The notes under the pieces were generated by a model. The model was not told the origin of the DNA. It ran no database searches and saw only the letters and a program-made list of their open reading frames with translations. A stretch of DNA of 64,000 nt from NCBI RefSeq assembly GCF_032362555.1, contig NC_083509.1:992001-1056000 (forward strand), written 5' to 3'. Both the position numbers and the translations under genes were made by a program. The DNA comes from Amyelois transitella. Taxonomy: Eukaryota > Arthropoda > Insecta > Lepidoptera > Pyralidae. Shown piece by piece: positions 42,301 through 57,300 of the stretch; position 1 is the first letter of the stretch, and each line of letters starts with the position of its first letter.

Positions 42301-45300
42301 TACGCAAAATTTCAGGAAGATTGGTTCAGTAGAAATCCCGTAAAGAGTCAGCAAATAAACTTATTATCATATAGGTAGGTACCTATATAATATTAGCTAA
42401 GTTGGTATTATTTAAACCAACACACGTCTGCATAATGTTGCGCTGCTCTCATTCACATGTTTATGTTGGATGCTTCCCCTTTTTAAAATGGTTAGCAGGG
42501 TGTCGCAAATTTACTTACATATTTAGGTCATGATATACTTATTATTTTAACACAGAATTTAGTAGCGAAATGTAGTTCATGAACAAATATTTGACGGCCT
42601 ATTTGCCGCAGCGGTAGTACGCTTCCCGTCCAGGGCATGATTTCGAACTTTTTCTGATTGGCCTGGGTCTTGGATGTTTATCTATATAAGTATTTTTTAT
42701 AAAATTAAGTAGATATCGTTGAGTTGATATCTCGTAACACAAGTCTCGAACTTGCTTCGAGGCTAACTCAATCTGTTTAATATGTCCCGTATATATTTAT
42801 TTATATTTTCGTCACATTACCTATCAGCAGAGGCTTACAAAGCTTACCTACACTGCACGTAAAGTTAAAATTTTTTAGCTTTCGGCCATTTTTTTTATAC
42901 ACTCGACAATTAATTCTGGAAGTTACGATGACTTCTTATTTTGGATTAAAATATACTGTTCCAAAGTCATCGTCTCCATCGATTGAATCTATTTTGAAAC
43001 CGGATCTCCCTAAAATTGTTCTGTAAGTACATTTTGATACTCCGAGACATTAAGTGAGATTTAATGGAATGACACGTATTCTGAAGACGGGTATCGCTGT
43101 GAAGACATACATCTAGTTAGTTACGGCAAGTTTACCTATCTGTATGTTCCATTTTTTAGTCATCCAGTTTAAAGTTATTGAGGCTCTTTGTACCCCGTAA
43201 TGAATACTAAACGTGATGATCTAGGTTTATATGAAAATCTGTAGTGTTTAGATTGATCCATTATTTATTTACCAAAGGTTTATTCTTTCTGAATTTTGGT
43301 TACTGACTGAAATATGAACTTCAGAAAATGTATGACTATCAGAGTTTATATGTCGCTCTTGAGTAAATTCTAGCCTTTATGTTATTATGATATGCTATAG
43401 ATGAATAAGCTTATTATTAGGTTAGCTTTATAGGTTAGCATTGGTTTCATCCAAACCCGTTCAGTACTACATTTTACGTGAAAGAATGATATAAATAGAA
43501 ATACAACTCAGTAAATTTTGAAATATTCGTAAACATATGTTTTCGGATATACCTAGGTCAAAATATCTTCAAAATTCTAGTAGTGGTTCCCGGCAACAAT
43601 ACAAAAAAGAATAGGACCACTCCATCTCTTTCCCATGGATGTCGTAAAAGGCGACTAAGGGATAGGCTTATAAACTTGGGATTCATCTTTCAGGACGTGG
43701 GTCTTGCGGGGTAGACAGAGACAGCAGTCTTGAAAAGACTGAAACGCCACGTATGGCTAAGACGATGAAATTGAGATTCAAATAGTGACACGCTAGCCCA
43801 TCACTTACAAGAAGATATCCAACTTTATAACCCTTTCCCTTAGTCGTATTTTACGACATCCGTATTAAAGATTCATAACTAACTCACCAGTCAATATAAC
43901 ACTGAACGTTCTCAAGCCAATCTGGCCGAGATTGTGATATTTCTTGTTCATTCTATATTTTATCCGCGTCCATATAATGTCCATGGGGGCGTACATTTGC
44001 AGGCAGTACGTAAAAAACACCGTCACAGCCACCAGGATCTTCGCAACCATAGCCAAGCTGGAAATGAAATCAGTGAAATTATAACATAAACATATTGTGC
44101 CGTGTGGTTCCCGGCACCAATACAAAAAAAGAATAGTACCTCCCCATCTCGTTACTATGGATGTAACATAAACATATTGTGCCGTGTGGTACCCGGCGCC
44201 AATACAAAAACAAGAATAAGACCACTCCATATTTTCCATGTATTCGTAAAAGGCGACTAAGGGATAGGTTACTTACAAACTTGGGATTCTTTTTTAGGCG
44301 ATGGTTTAGCGACCTGTCACTATTTGGATTTCAGTCAAATAGCTGAACGTGGCCATTCAGTCTTTTCAAGACTGTAGGTACCATAGCCAAGCTGGAAATA
44401 AAATCAATGAAATTATTACATACATACATAAACATATTGTCCCGTGTGGTTCCCGGCACCAATACAAAAAATTAATAGGACCACTCCATCTCTTTCCCGT
44501 GGATGTAACATAAACATATTGTGCCGTGTGGTACCCGGCGCCAATACAAAAACAAGAATAGAACCACTCCAATATATTTTCCATGGATGTCGTAAAAGGC
44601 GACTAAGGGATAGGCTTAAGAATTTGGGATTCTTTTTCAGGCGATGGTTTAGCAACCTGTCACTATTTGAATCTCAATTCTATCATAAAGCCAAATAGCT
44701 GAACGTGGCCATTCAGTCCTTTCAAGACTGTTGGCTCTGTCTACACCGTAAGGGATATGATCAAAAAAGCTACTGAGTCTTCCATGGTCCAGTGTGCTCG
44801 CAACGTCTGTAACCGGCAAAAATGGAGTCGACTAAGAAGAATATAAATTGTTAAACATACATAACATATGGTCACGTCTATATCCCTTGCGGGGTAGACA
44901 GAGCCAACAGTCTTGAATAGACAGAAAGGCCACATACAGCTGTTCGGCTTAATGATAGAATTGAGATTCAAATAGAGACAGGCTGCTAGCCCATCGCCTA
45001 AAAAAGAATCCCAAGTTGGTAAGCCCTGTATCCCTTAGTCGCCTATTACGACATCCATGGTAACGAGATGGAGTGGTACTATTCTTTTTTGTAATGGTGC
45101 CGGGTTAAACCACACGGTTAAAATTTTAAATTGTTCAAGGTGTTAGGTATATTTTTTTCTGAAACTTTTGTCTCCTACAGCGTAAGTAGGTAGGTACATA
45201 CATATATTTTCATAAGGCTTGTTTATCACGGGTTGTTCGCCACTAACGACCAATTACCCACGAGACAACTCGTCAAAATGTTTACGCGGCAAATAAAATA

Positions 45301-48300
45301 CTGACGATTAAAGTCAGGGACAATATAATGAATTGCGTGTGTAATATATTTTCTGGAAATCCCTTGGTAATAATATTGGAGGGTGAGGGAGCTTGTTATT
45401 TGTTTGTTAAGTTCTGTAACAAGGAACACTTTGTTATTTAGATCATTTGAATGTTAGATAATGCTATTAACATTTAGTCCGCCTATTGTAATTTACGAAT
45501 TGTATATTTTACAATGAAGAATAAATAAATATTATTCAAAAAAGGAACGGGTCTAGAAAAACATAGAAATGATTTGACAAATTGGGAAACACTGTAATTA
45601 GTTTTTTTTTATCCAATCGTTCAATAGTTTCTTTTAAATATTTCTTGTGATATTATAATTCAAATTTCTATGAAGTAAAGAATTCGTTGAATGGGTTTTT
45701 AAGCGGTATTATTGTCCGATACAGATGTCCTTCGTTAAAAAACCTGCCTTTTCACGCTTAAGATAATAAAACTACAATATTATTAAAATCAATCGAATAT
45801 TTACATACAATTAGTAATACTGTTCTTACGAGTAGGTTGTAGCAAGGAATTACAATGTCCTTGCTCTGTCTATCTTCTTCCTCCTGGCATTCTTGGTTGT
45901 CAGATGTCAGATGACTGACTAAACGATGACCCTGACTTACCCAAACCAGTCCCCAGTAGCATGATACGCGCGACGTAGTTTCTATCGCGCGGAAAACGGG
46001 ACATACATACATACATACATATGATCACGTCATTATCCCTTACGGGGTAGACAGAGCCAACAGTCTTGAAAAGACTGATAGGCCACGTTCAGCTGTTTGG
46101 CTTAATGATAGAATTGAGATTCAAACAGTGACGGGTTGCTAACCCATCGCCTAAGAGAAGAATCCCAAGTTTATAAGCCTATCCCTTAGTCGCCTTTTAC
46201 GACATCCATGGGAACGAGATGGAGTGGTCGTATTCTTTTTTTTTATTGGTGCCGGGAACCACACGGCACTGTGTGAAAACGGGACTGTGAAATTTTTCGC
46301 GCGCTAACAACGGCGTACGTTACGGCGGCTCGATCATGGTTTAAGGAATACCCTGGGCTCCTCTCTAGACTAGTGAGGATGCAATCGGGGCTAAAGCCAG
46401 GAGGAAGACTAGTTAATATAGAATTTGGGAAATAACTGGAACAAAAACCGGGAAAACTAATTAAAAGACGTGGGACGCATGAAAAGATCTAGTGTTAGGC
46501 TTAGTGATAAGTCTGCCATTCTTCTATATGTACACATTTTCATCCTAATATTAATGTACCTATTTATTTTTCTTCTATATTAATATTATCAAGCATATTA
46601 TTTTGTATAGAATATTGGGTTGAACGGAACATATTCATTATAGTAAATCCTTTTTATAATTCCAAATATTACGCGGAGGATTCCAAAGGTGGATAAATAT
46701 TATAATAGTACCTACTTAATTGAAAAAGTTTGCGAAAATGTTCACTTGTCTCTCTCACTAGACTCTGTCTATACCGTAAGGGATAAATATGTATGACTTC
46801 GTCCGCGTGGAAAAGTTGTTTTGGGCATCATTGAAGCCCTCACGGATGAATAATTTTCCCCGATATTTTTCAAATTCTCCATTATTTCTTCGCTCCTAAT
46901 AGTTGCAGTGTGATGTTATTATAGCCTCAAGTCATCCTCGATAAATGATCTTTTCAACACAAAAAGAATTTTTCAATTCGAACTAATAAGTAGTTCTTAA
47001 GATTTGCGCGTTCAAACAAACAAACTCAGCTTTATAATATTAGTATAGATAAAAAAGACGTAGAGCCAAAATCGACTTTCAATTTTATCTTTAATGTAAA
47101 CAAATATTTATCTAAGTCCCTAATTGTGTTAGGCTAGATTTACACAGTATCCAAGCGATAAAGAATTGAATAAATTTGAGAATATGAGTTATTTTCTTAA
47201 GCCTTTTTTTATATTCCAAACAGACCAAAATTTTGTGATTACATAACTTAATAACAGGGTGCCGTGTGGTTCCCGGCACCAATAGAAAAAGAAAAGACCA
47301 CTCCATCTCTCTCCCATGGATGTCGTAAAAGGCGACTTAGGGTTAGGCTTACAAACTTGGGATTCTTCTTTTAGACGATGGGCTAGCAACCTGTCACTAT
47401 TTGAATCTCAATTCTTTCATTAAGTCAAATAGCTGATCGTGGTCTATCAGCCTTTTCAAGACTGGCTCTGTCTACCCCGCAAGGGACATAGACGTGACCA
47501 TATGTTTGTATGTATGTATGTATGTATTTAAATTATATTACCGGCCGTCTCAATGAAAGATGAAGGTTATTTATAGTATGGATGAGATACGATTTATTTG
47601 GTTTCTTGCTGAGAAACCGAATTTAAATTTATGAGACGATGGTCTAATCGGTAAGGTGCCGCCTAAAACGCAGAAAGGCAAAGAGACCAATACAAAAAAG
47701 AATAGGACCTACTTTTATTGGATTGGTGCCGGGAACCACACGGCACTGATAATAAACATTGATATTTCACAACAAAACAGAATGTTTACAATGCCCAACT
47801 CCTACCAGCATTAAGTCCGCCGTAGACTCATTTATGTTACAACAAAATTGCCGTCGTAAAGATTGAATATTAGAACGTTTATTGCCAAGACTTCAGTGTT
47901 CTTTTTATGTATAATAAAAGAGAGGATTTTATAAGCTACCACTTTTTGCACGCGAACTTCGTACACGTATATTTACGTTAGGGTTACCATTGTAAATAAA
48001 TCGGATTACCATACTTAATATATTTTTTTTATTTCTCAATATTTTTTTTGTAAGTAAGCTATGTCAACTGTTTCTTCCATTCGATTGCCTCTCCACGATT
48101 CAATTAAGACAAAAAACAATTAAAAAAAAGACTTTTTTATTTTTACTGCCAGAGAAATTTAATTCAAAGTAGATTTTTTCTTATAAAATATACCTTTTCG
48201 ATGATTAGACAAAATTCAGTTACCTACAATTTCATTAAATGTAGAGATGGTCGGAGGCTGCTTAGTAAATATATTTATCGAATATAAAAATGGAATTATT

Positions 48301-51300
48301 TTCCTTTTTAGGGTTTTAGGTAAAAACGGGATCCTATTACTAAGCCTCCGCTGTCTATCCGTCTGTCTGTCACCAGGCTACTGCCTGGTGACAGACCTGG
48401 TGAGATACTTCTCATAAACCGTGATAGCTAGAAAGCAAAAATTTTAACAAATGATGTATTTCCGTTGCTGTTAAAATAACATATACTAAAAAAATTAAAA
48501 TTAAGGAGGTCACCATACAATAAACGTGTTTTTTCCATATTTTTGGCTCAATGTTAAAAACGGTAACAGGTGGATGCTTAAAAATTTTTACAGAATATTG
48601 ACTTGTATATTACCTTTCAAAATAAATAATTAGAATAACAATAAAGCAATTATTAATTCTTCCTCAGAAAAACGTAATTTTCAAGCCATTTTATGGTCGT
48701 TTTTAATAAACAGGTAGAAAACGTGAATTATAAAAAAAATACTTATTAAGGTAACTATATTAAGTAAGGTAACAAAAGTGATGATGGTACGGAACCCTTC
48801 GTGCGCGAGTCCTTCTCGCACTTGGCCAGTATTTTTTGTTAACACGTGTCTTCCGGCATTTGTGGTTAATTTGAATTGAAAGAAGAAGGTTGAAATTAGG
48901 ACATCTGATTTGCTTTGCGCGTCGTTACAGCGGCAGAGATAGATTTCCTTAATAATTTTCTTAGAAACGTACGTGCGTATTTTTTTATATATATTTCTAA
49001 ATAAATATAAGCTTTAAAGGTACATATGTATTCATGTCAGTCTCTATTTCATGTAAAATTAAATTCATGGAAAGTAATTTTTTTACATATCATTACTAAT
49101 ATTAAAAATGCATAAGCTTGTGAAGACGTGTGGATTATTTTTATTATTATTTCACGCAAAATCTGCTTGACGGATTTCGATGAAATTTGGTACACATGTA
49201 GAATATAAACTGGGATAACATAATACTTTTTATCCCGAATGCCCACAGGATCCTAACCCTGAGACGCAGCTTGTAATAAAAAACTTCAAAGTCAATTTAC
49301 GATTAATTTACTTGGCCTCTGACTGTACCGGTATTTTTAAATTTAGGAAATTACAGGGTAGGCAGTGGCTCATTTATAAATAGGGGGTACGCGGTACGTC
49401 TAGCAAAAATAGCCTTAATGACAATTATGATGTCGGTAGGCATTGTAACGTATTCGAAGGTTATTTTTAATGTCATTTTTAAAACAATGATTAATTTCAC
49501 AATAATCATAGGCCTAGTAATAAATAGAATGTTCAGTACATAACTCTTTGTTAAAAAAAACTACGGTACAATAGACCGTCTAGCCTGATGGATGAATCCA
49601 AAACACGATTTCATAAATTTTCACAGCGCTTCTCAAAGTTTATAGTAACGGAATCTAAATCTTACTCTTGACATTTGTTATATTATGGTGAACAAAATAA
49701 TTTTAATTCGATATAAACATTCCTGATACAAAAACTCTAAGTAAATTCATTCGTTTACACCTGCTAACAAAATACCAACCCATCTGATTTGTAAAGTTAC
49801 CTAGATTTTTAGGCAAAACATACATACTCATAATTACGTCTTTATCCCTTACGGGGTAGACAAAGCCAGTAATCTCGAGAAGACTTCAATACTATAATGA
49901 GCTGTCTAATGAGTCTATACTCTTTTATTTTCATGCACCCCTGTTCTTCGGAGCCCGGGGCTCTCAATATTTTTTTATTTTATAACTTTTTAATACCACA
50001 GTTTGCGAGTCACAGAGATTAAGAAAATAACTCACAGAATATTGCCTGAATTATGCTCAGGTAATGTTTCTTGTTGTAAAGGAGAAACAATAAGTAATAT
50101 GAGTGATTAATGAGCTCTAACTTCATTAATAATTTACGAAAGTTAAAGGTCAACAACATTTAAAAAAAATTGATACAATCAACTTGACCTGGGTAATGTT
50201 AAGTCAAGTAGTTCGTTGAATTTTTTCCCACATTTATGAATTTGAGAATAAGGCAACCGATATTTTATTTTCTACTGACTTTTACATGCACCCGTGCGAA
50301 TTTAGCGGCACCTACAAAGGAATATTGGATTTTCGTGAATTTCTTTGTAAAAGTACCCTCCATGACTTTAGTTAAACATACGCAAAATTTCAAGTAGTTT
50401 TTTTTCAGTAGATAAGGAGTGCTAAGACAACAAACGAACTTCTTTTTATTAGCCTGTGTGCCCTCTATTCATGAAAGCTCGTAAATAAATATGAAATACG
50501 TGGAATATGTTTGTTTGAGGAATGTTTGCCTCACATTCACCGTCAGATTTCGTTACCAGGAAACTAAAAGCTGGAATAATATATTCTACTATCACATAAA
50601 TCTGAATATTATTAACATCCCTTTACTCAACTTGCGATCCAAATTCCAAATTCAAAGACGGCCTCTGTGGCGCAGCGGTAGTACGCTTGTCTGTGACACC
50701 AGAGGTCCCGGGTTAGAATCCCGGTTAGGCATGATGACATAAGAACTTTTGCGGATTGCCCTTGGTCTTGGATGATTATCAATATAAGTATTTATTATAA
50801 AATATAATACCGTTGAGTAAGTATCTTGTAACACAAGTTTCGAACTTACTTCGAGGCTAACTCAATCTGTGTAATTTGACCCGTATATATTTATTTATTT
50901 ATTATTTGCTTTTTGTTTTTTTGAGAGTTTGTATATCTAGGATCAAAGTTTAAACCAGATGGCAAGTGTGATAGTGATATTGAAAGGAGAGTGAACGCGG
51001 GGAACATGGTGAATGGAGCTTTGCATGCCTTTATGAGCAGTCAGAAACTATCCAAAAAGGCTCGACTGGCTGTGCACAGGGGCGTGTTGGTCCCGACATT
51101 AATGTATGGGAGTGAAAGTTGGGTATGGCAAAAGAAGCACGAAAGCAGAATAAATGCAGTGGAAATGAGAGCGTTAAGGAGTATGATGGGTGTGAAATTG
51201 AGTGACCGGATAAGGAACAGCGTGATAAGGGAATGTTGTGATGTGAAAGAAGATGTAGTTACAGGAATAGAAAAGGGAATGTTGAGATGGTTCGGTCATG

Positions 51301-54300
51301 TGGAGAGGATGAATGAAAACAGGTTGACTAAGCAGATATACATGGAGAGTGTGGAGGGAAAGGTCGGGGTGGGAAGACCTAGAAGAACATATCTTGATCA
51401 AATTAAGGACGTTCTGGTAAAGGGTCAGGTCAAAAGTACCCGAAACCGCCGAGCTTGCATGAAGAGAGTTATGAATGTGGATGAAGCAAAGGAAGTATGC
51501 AGGGATTAGGGAGAGGGAGGGGGAGAGGGAGGGTAGTCTCTGCTTACCCCTCCGGGAAAGAGGCGTGATTTTATGTATGTATGTATGTTATTATTTGCTA
51601 GTAGTTATTTATTTAGTTTGTGTAAACAAATAAACTTTTTTTCGCATTTATAATACCTATAAATTGGGATAAAGGCGATAAAAATATAATAGCATTACGG
51701 TGCTATAAAAAGTAAAAAAAAAAACAAAAACACACATTTCAGTTTGCGGCAAATTAAGCGTGATGCTCCCCAGCACTTGGTCGCCATATTTGAGGTAGCC
51801 AAACACACCAGTGACGCCGTACAGCAGCGTCACACACAACATGGTCACGTTGAGAACCCCTGGACAGCTGAGGAAGTATTCAGGGTGCCTCATCTCGTTC
51901 TCCACCGGCATTACCACGTTGATGCCCTCCATAGCGAATACTGCTGTGCTGGAAGAAATTAGACATTCGTAAGAGCTGACAAAGGTGCACATTCATCTAG
52001 TGTAAGCTTTCATGCTGGACTGGTAGCAAAAACGTAGTATGAGTCAGCTAATTTTCATTCCATAGATATTCTAAACGTAAATCAAGGAATGGCTAATAAT
52101 ATACTTGGGATTCTTCTTTTAGGCGATGGACCAGCAATCACTATTTGTATCTCAATTCTACCGTTAATTAATACAGATGAAAGAGCCTTTAGGTCTTTTC
52201 GAGACTGTAAGGCTCTGCTTTCTTTGTAAGGGATAATGACGTCATTAAATGTTCTTATGTAGCTGTGGAAGGAATTATATGTTTTGGGAGACTTTGCAAA
52301 CCAGATCGTCGGTGGTCGAATAGGTAAGGTGCCAGCTTCAAATGCGTGATGCGCAGAAAGGCACGGGTTCAAATCCCAGTTCGACTATGTACCAACTATC
52401 CGATGCTCTTACGGTAAGGAAAACATCATGCGGAAACCTGCCATTCAGGCAACTGGATGTGTAACCATGGATCCAATACGGGTAAGGTTTACCTGCAAAG
52501 GTTGCGGAGGTCAGGTAGGAGTCGCTTCGTGTAAAAACCTGACTCACCCAATCCAGGATCCATGGTCAAAGGCATACCCCGGGCTCCTCTCCAGAGAGGT
52601 GAGGATGCAACCGGGACTAAAGCCAGGAGGAAGAAAGATTGCGAATCAGATCCTCCGCCTTAATCGTAACCTTTTCTTATCTTCAACGTGGTATCACAAA
52701 CAAGATTGTTGTAAGTATGCTGCCCACCTGGTTCCAGGATTTTACCTTTCACTACCCAAAGGTTGGCTGGAAGAGATTGCTTAGCGATAAGTCCGCCTTT
52801 GCTCAACATATTCATAATGTATGTTTCTACTACATATGTTTTTTTATGGGCAATAAAGATAATTGGTATTGTATTGTTGGTAAGTAAGTAAGTAATGCTT
52901 TAGGCATTAAGTTTAGGTACTAAGTACTGACACTGGTATTAACCCAAAGATATGATGAGTACTTAATAATATAAGAACAAAACGCACTTTAATCTCAAGT
53001 ATATTTTCTTAATTTTATAGCGAATTAATGACAGCATTTTATAATTTAAATGACAACGTCTTTAGTAAGCGACGTGTAAACGAATCTTATTACACTAATA
53101 ATGATTCATTAGTGGACTTTGAAGCAAATATTAAAGTGAACGAAGTTAATCCCACGCAAGCACAGCCCTGAAAATTAACTAGTTCTGAAAACATTAAATT
53201 AATTTGCTTATTCGTCGCGCCTACGCATCAATTTGCTTTTAAAATTTGTTTTGGCAGTACATTAGGTAAGTACTTACAGTATAATATGTTTGAACGCAAT
53301 TTAATATTAAATTCTTCATATAAAGGATTATTGGCTTTTTAAGTGATTTCAATAATCCATTCAATTTAACCGTGTATTGCTTTTTAATATAAATTCCTTC
53401 AAAGTTTCAAAACATACGTTAATAAGGAACACATTTCAATACATTCAGTATTCGTTGTTGAAATGTGAAGGCATAATAAATATTAGAAACATTACATATA
53501 GTAACGTCTATATCCCTTACGGGGTAGACAGAGCCAATAGTCCCGAAAAGACTGAATTGCCACGTTCAGCTGCTCGGCTTAATGATGGAATTGAGATTCA
53601 AATAGTGACAGGTTGCTAGCCCATAGCCTTCCAAATCTTAATTAACATCAAAAATGTTTGTAAATCAGTCTTACCTCAAAAACAGTGGCCATCCACTAAT
53701 ATCTTTTACTAACTCCACTGTCGAATTCTTCGGGATCTCTCTGAACGTGTAGTAGTAAGTGATGACTAAAGTGATGAACAGGCACAGGTTCGCAAACACC
53801 GAGAAAGGGACCAGGAACTTCAGGTACCTTATCTGGGTGATAAGGATAAGTGGTACTGCCAGGATCGCGCAGTATACCTGGACGGGGTACTTGTGTTCTG
53901 GGGCGAAGTGGTCCACTATCTGAAACCAATAAAGATTTAGAATGTCTATTTAATTTCTCATCAAAAAGATCAAATTTAATTACGTATGTAGCGGGAGCGA
54001 TGATTCGGCCCGACCGCCACCAAAGGGAAGATCTTCCGCCAGGCTAGGTGTTATGCCTGGGGTACCGCAGCTCCGACGATGTTGTGTCGGAAGTTGTATA
54101 TATAGCAGCTCCAATCCGTGAAATCTTTGAAATCGCGATTTAGGTTCCTCGCTGCTATTGGTTGAGCGCGTCAATTTCTTCGCAATGACTGACAGTAGTT
54201 GTTTGATTGGATGTTGTGACAAGTGGCGTAGAGATGTCGCCACACGTAGGTTAGTATCAAATTGGCTTTATGGAATTCGGAATTATATGAGACTACTAGC

Positions 54301-57300
54301 TTCTATCCTCAGCTTCGCCTGCCCGAATGTAGCGCCACTTACAAAATAATACCGGTATTTTTTGCAAATTTCACGAATACATTTAGTTTTTACCGGGATC
54401 AAAAGTACCTTACGTCCTTCTACAGACTTTTAAATTATAAGTATGCAAATTGCCAAGAATATTCGTTCAGAAGATAACGCGTGAAGACAAAACAAACAAA
54501 CTTAATTTAAAATACTTAGAAGTTGGGATAGAAATGGCTAGTTCTGGAAAATTTGTCGTTGCAACTAATAGACTTACAATAATTCCGATTCCTATGAAGT
54601 TTACTTGGTAATAATAGCTGACAGCTGATAGGGTAATAGTATTTCCGAAAAGGGTTGACGTCAGACAGAGGCCGGTCATAAAATCACAGCCAAATCAACT
54701 AAATATTATTGAATTTAAGCAATAACAAAGGAAAACGACGCGTCAAAGATTGTTATTTATATAATACAGCTATTGAAAGCGCGCCTAATGTACATACATA
54801 CACATGGTCACGTCTATATCCCTTGTGGGGTAGACAGAGCCAACTGTCTTGAAAAGACTGATAGGCCACGTTCAGCTATTTGGCATAATGATAGAATTGA
54901 GATTCAAATAGTGACAGGTGGTTAGCCCATCGCCTAAAGAAGAATCCCAAGTTTGTAAGCCTATCCCTCAGTCGCCTTTGACGACATCCATGGGAAAGAG
55001 ATAAGAGTGGCCCTATTCTTTTTTCTATTGGTGCCGGGCACCACACGGCACTAATGTACCTTTATTTTATATCGGACGTTCCGAATCAGTTAGACAGCGA
55101 ATTGTGACCACGGAACATTGTAACATGATTCAAAACGTCCGAGATATGTATAATATATGTAGGTATGTTACGTACGCGTTTATTACCTGTATTATTTATA
55201 AACATTAAAATGCAACGCGGAAGTTTAAAATCAGTCATAATATATTATCCCAATACAGTCAGATAGATAAAAGGAGATTTATGGGACGACGTATAAAATT
55301 GACAGACGATCACTCACACTTTTACATACATACATACATATGGTCACGTCTATCTCCCTTGCGGGGTAGACAGAGCCAACAGTCTTGAAAACTTGACTTA
55401 ATGGCCACTTTCAGCTATTTGGCTTAACGATAGAATTGTAATTAATTGTCTCACACTTTTAGTAGGTAGGTATCTCATAAAAAAAAATCACCTTACTAGC
55501 TCGCTCGTGAAAGAGATTCCTATAGGATACCTATTTCGGGAATTTGACTTCAGGGTGAACGAGTCGATGATCTTATAAGACGCACACTTAAGATCACCTA
55601 ACATATAAAATAAACAATTTTATTAGTATACTTTTCTCTTATATATAAAATTCTCGTGTCACAATGTTCGTTCCCGTACACCTCCGAAATGGCTTGACCG
55701 ATTCTCATGAAATGTGAGCATATTGAGTAGGTCTGAGAATCGGTCAACATCTATTTTTCATACCCCTTAGTGATAAGGGTTGTCCACCCTTAACATTTTT
55801 TTTTAACTAGAAATTACTTAAAAGATATTTATATGGCAAAACAACGTTTGCCGGGACAACTGGTTATTTAATTATAGTGATCAATCTACGTGACTTGCCC
55901 CGTATATATTTATTTATTTCGAGCCGAGAAGATAATATGTAAATGCTAATGGCTGCTAGGATTAGCTTTAGAGGGTAGTATGAGGTTTTTGAATAAATTC
56001 CCCATTTCATTACCGACCCTTGTTAACACTGTCCCATTGTTGTTTGAGAAACAGGTTATAACACTAACAACGAACATGCTCCCACCAGACCCTTATCTAG
56101 ACAGTAACTTTGTTAAGACTCTGGAAATCACAGACATAGAACAAGCTAGATCCTGTAAACTTATGTTTTTCGTTTGATATGTCGTTTTAAATGAGTGCCA
56201 ATCGGATGTCTTATGAAAATTTTAATTCGGAATTAGACTTTCAGCTTTTACCATCTAAAGAAGCATTCGCCAATTAGATACTTCAAAGCAAAGTGTAAAA
56301 CGTAGACATATTCGAATCGGAATGCCTTATTTGAATATTATAAGGCAAAACACCACGGTAAACCCGGATATTCAGGTAATGAATGATCAAAGCTAACTGA
56401 TTCAAAATTTTTGCGTTGCTTTACATATACTATTTATAAATAACTAGCGACCCGCCCCGGCTTCGCACGGGTGCAAAATTCGGAAAAAAATATACATAAA
56501 AACCTTCCTCTTGAATCACTCTACCTGTTACAAAAAACCGCATCAAAATCCGTTGCGTAATTTTAAAGATTTAAGCATACAGACAAACAGACTAAAATAG
56601 CGACTTTGTTTCATACTATGTAGTGATACAGTTATTAAGCGCGCATGTTACTAGCGCGCTCGGTGACTCGGATCATTGTAACATGATTGATGATGATGAG
56701 ATGAAAATAATGGTACGTTACGAAAGTTAGGTTAGCCTGTACCTACTTATTTGTTACAAGGCAATGTTTTGTCTAAAAACTTAAAGTAACGCTATCTAGC
56801 TAGATTTATGTCTGTGGTGTAAAGCTTATGCTTTATTTGCCAAGTTACAACACTCGTCTACTTTGTCGGAGAGTTGGCACGGTCTGAAGCTGGATTCGTT
56901 TGATAGCTGGGTTACCTATTTGACGTGTCTGTAAAACTTTGATCTTTATTGAGCAGACTTAGTGAGGTCTTAGCGACGTGACTTCATTCATTTCAGAGTA
57001 TAACTTGCTTTTCCGCGGAGTTTTGAAAACTATATGTGTATGATTTTGGAATAGTTGATAAAACGTATTTATTTTAACTTATTGAACGTCAAAAATACGG
57101 AGTGGTAAAATAGCGTTTAGACCTGCAAATTTCTAAAAATTGTACATGTTAGCATAATTCCTAACTTATCTACCATTTTTTTTCTCGACTGCAAGGAGAC
57201 TGAAGACTTTAGGAATCTCAATTCTAGCATTAAGCATAACAGCTGAAGCTGACTTTCTCTGATTGGTCTGGGTCTTGGATGTTTATCTTTATAAGTATTT

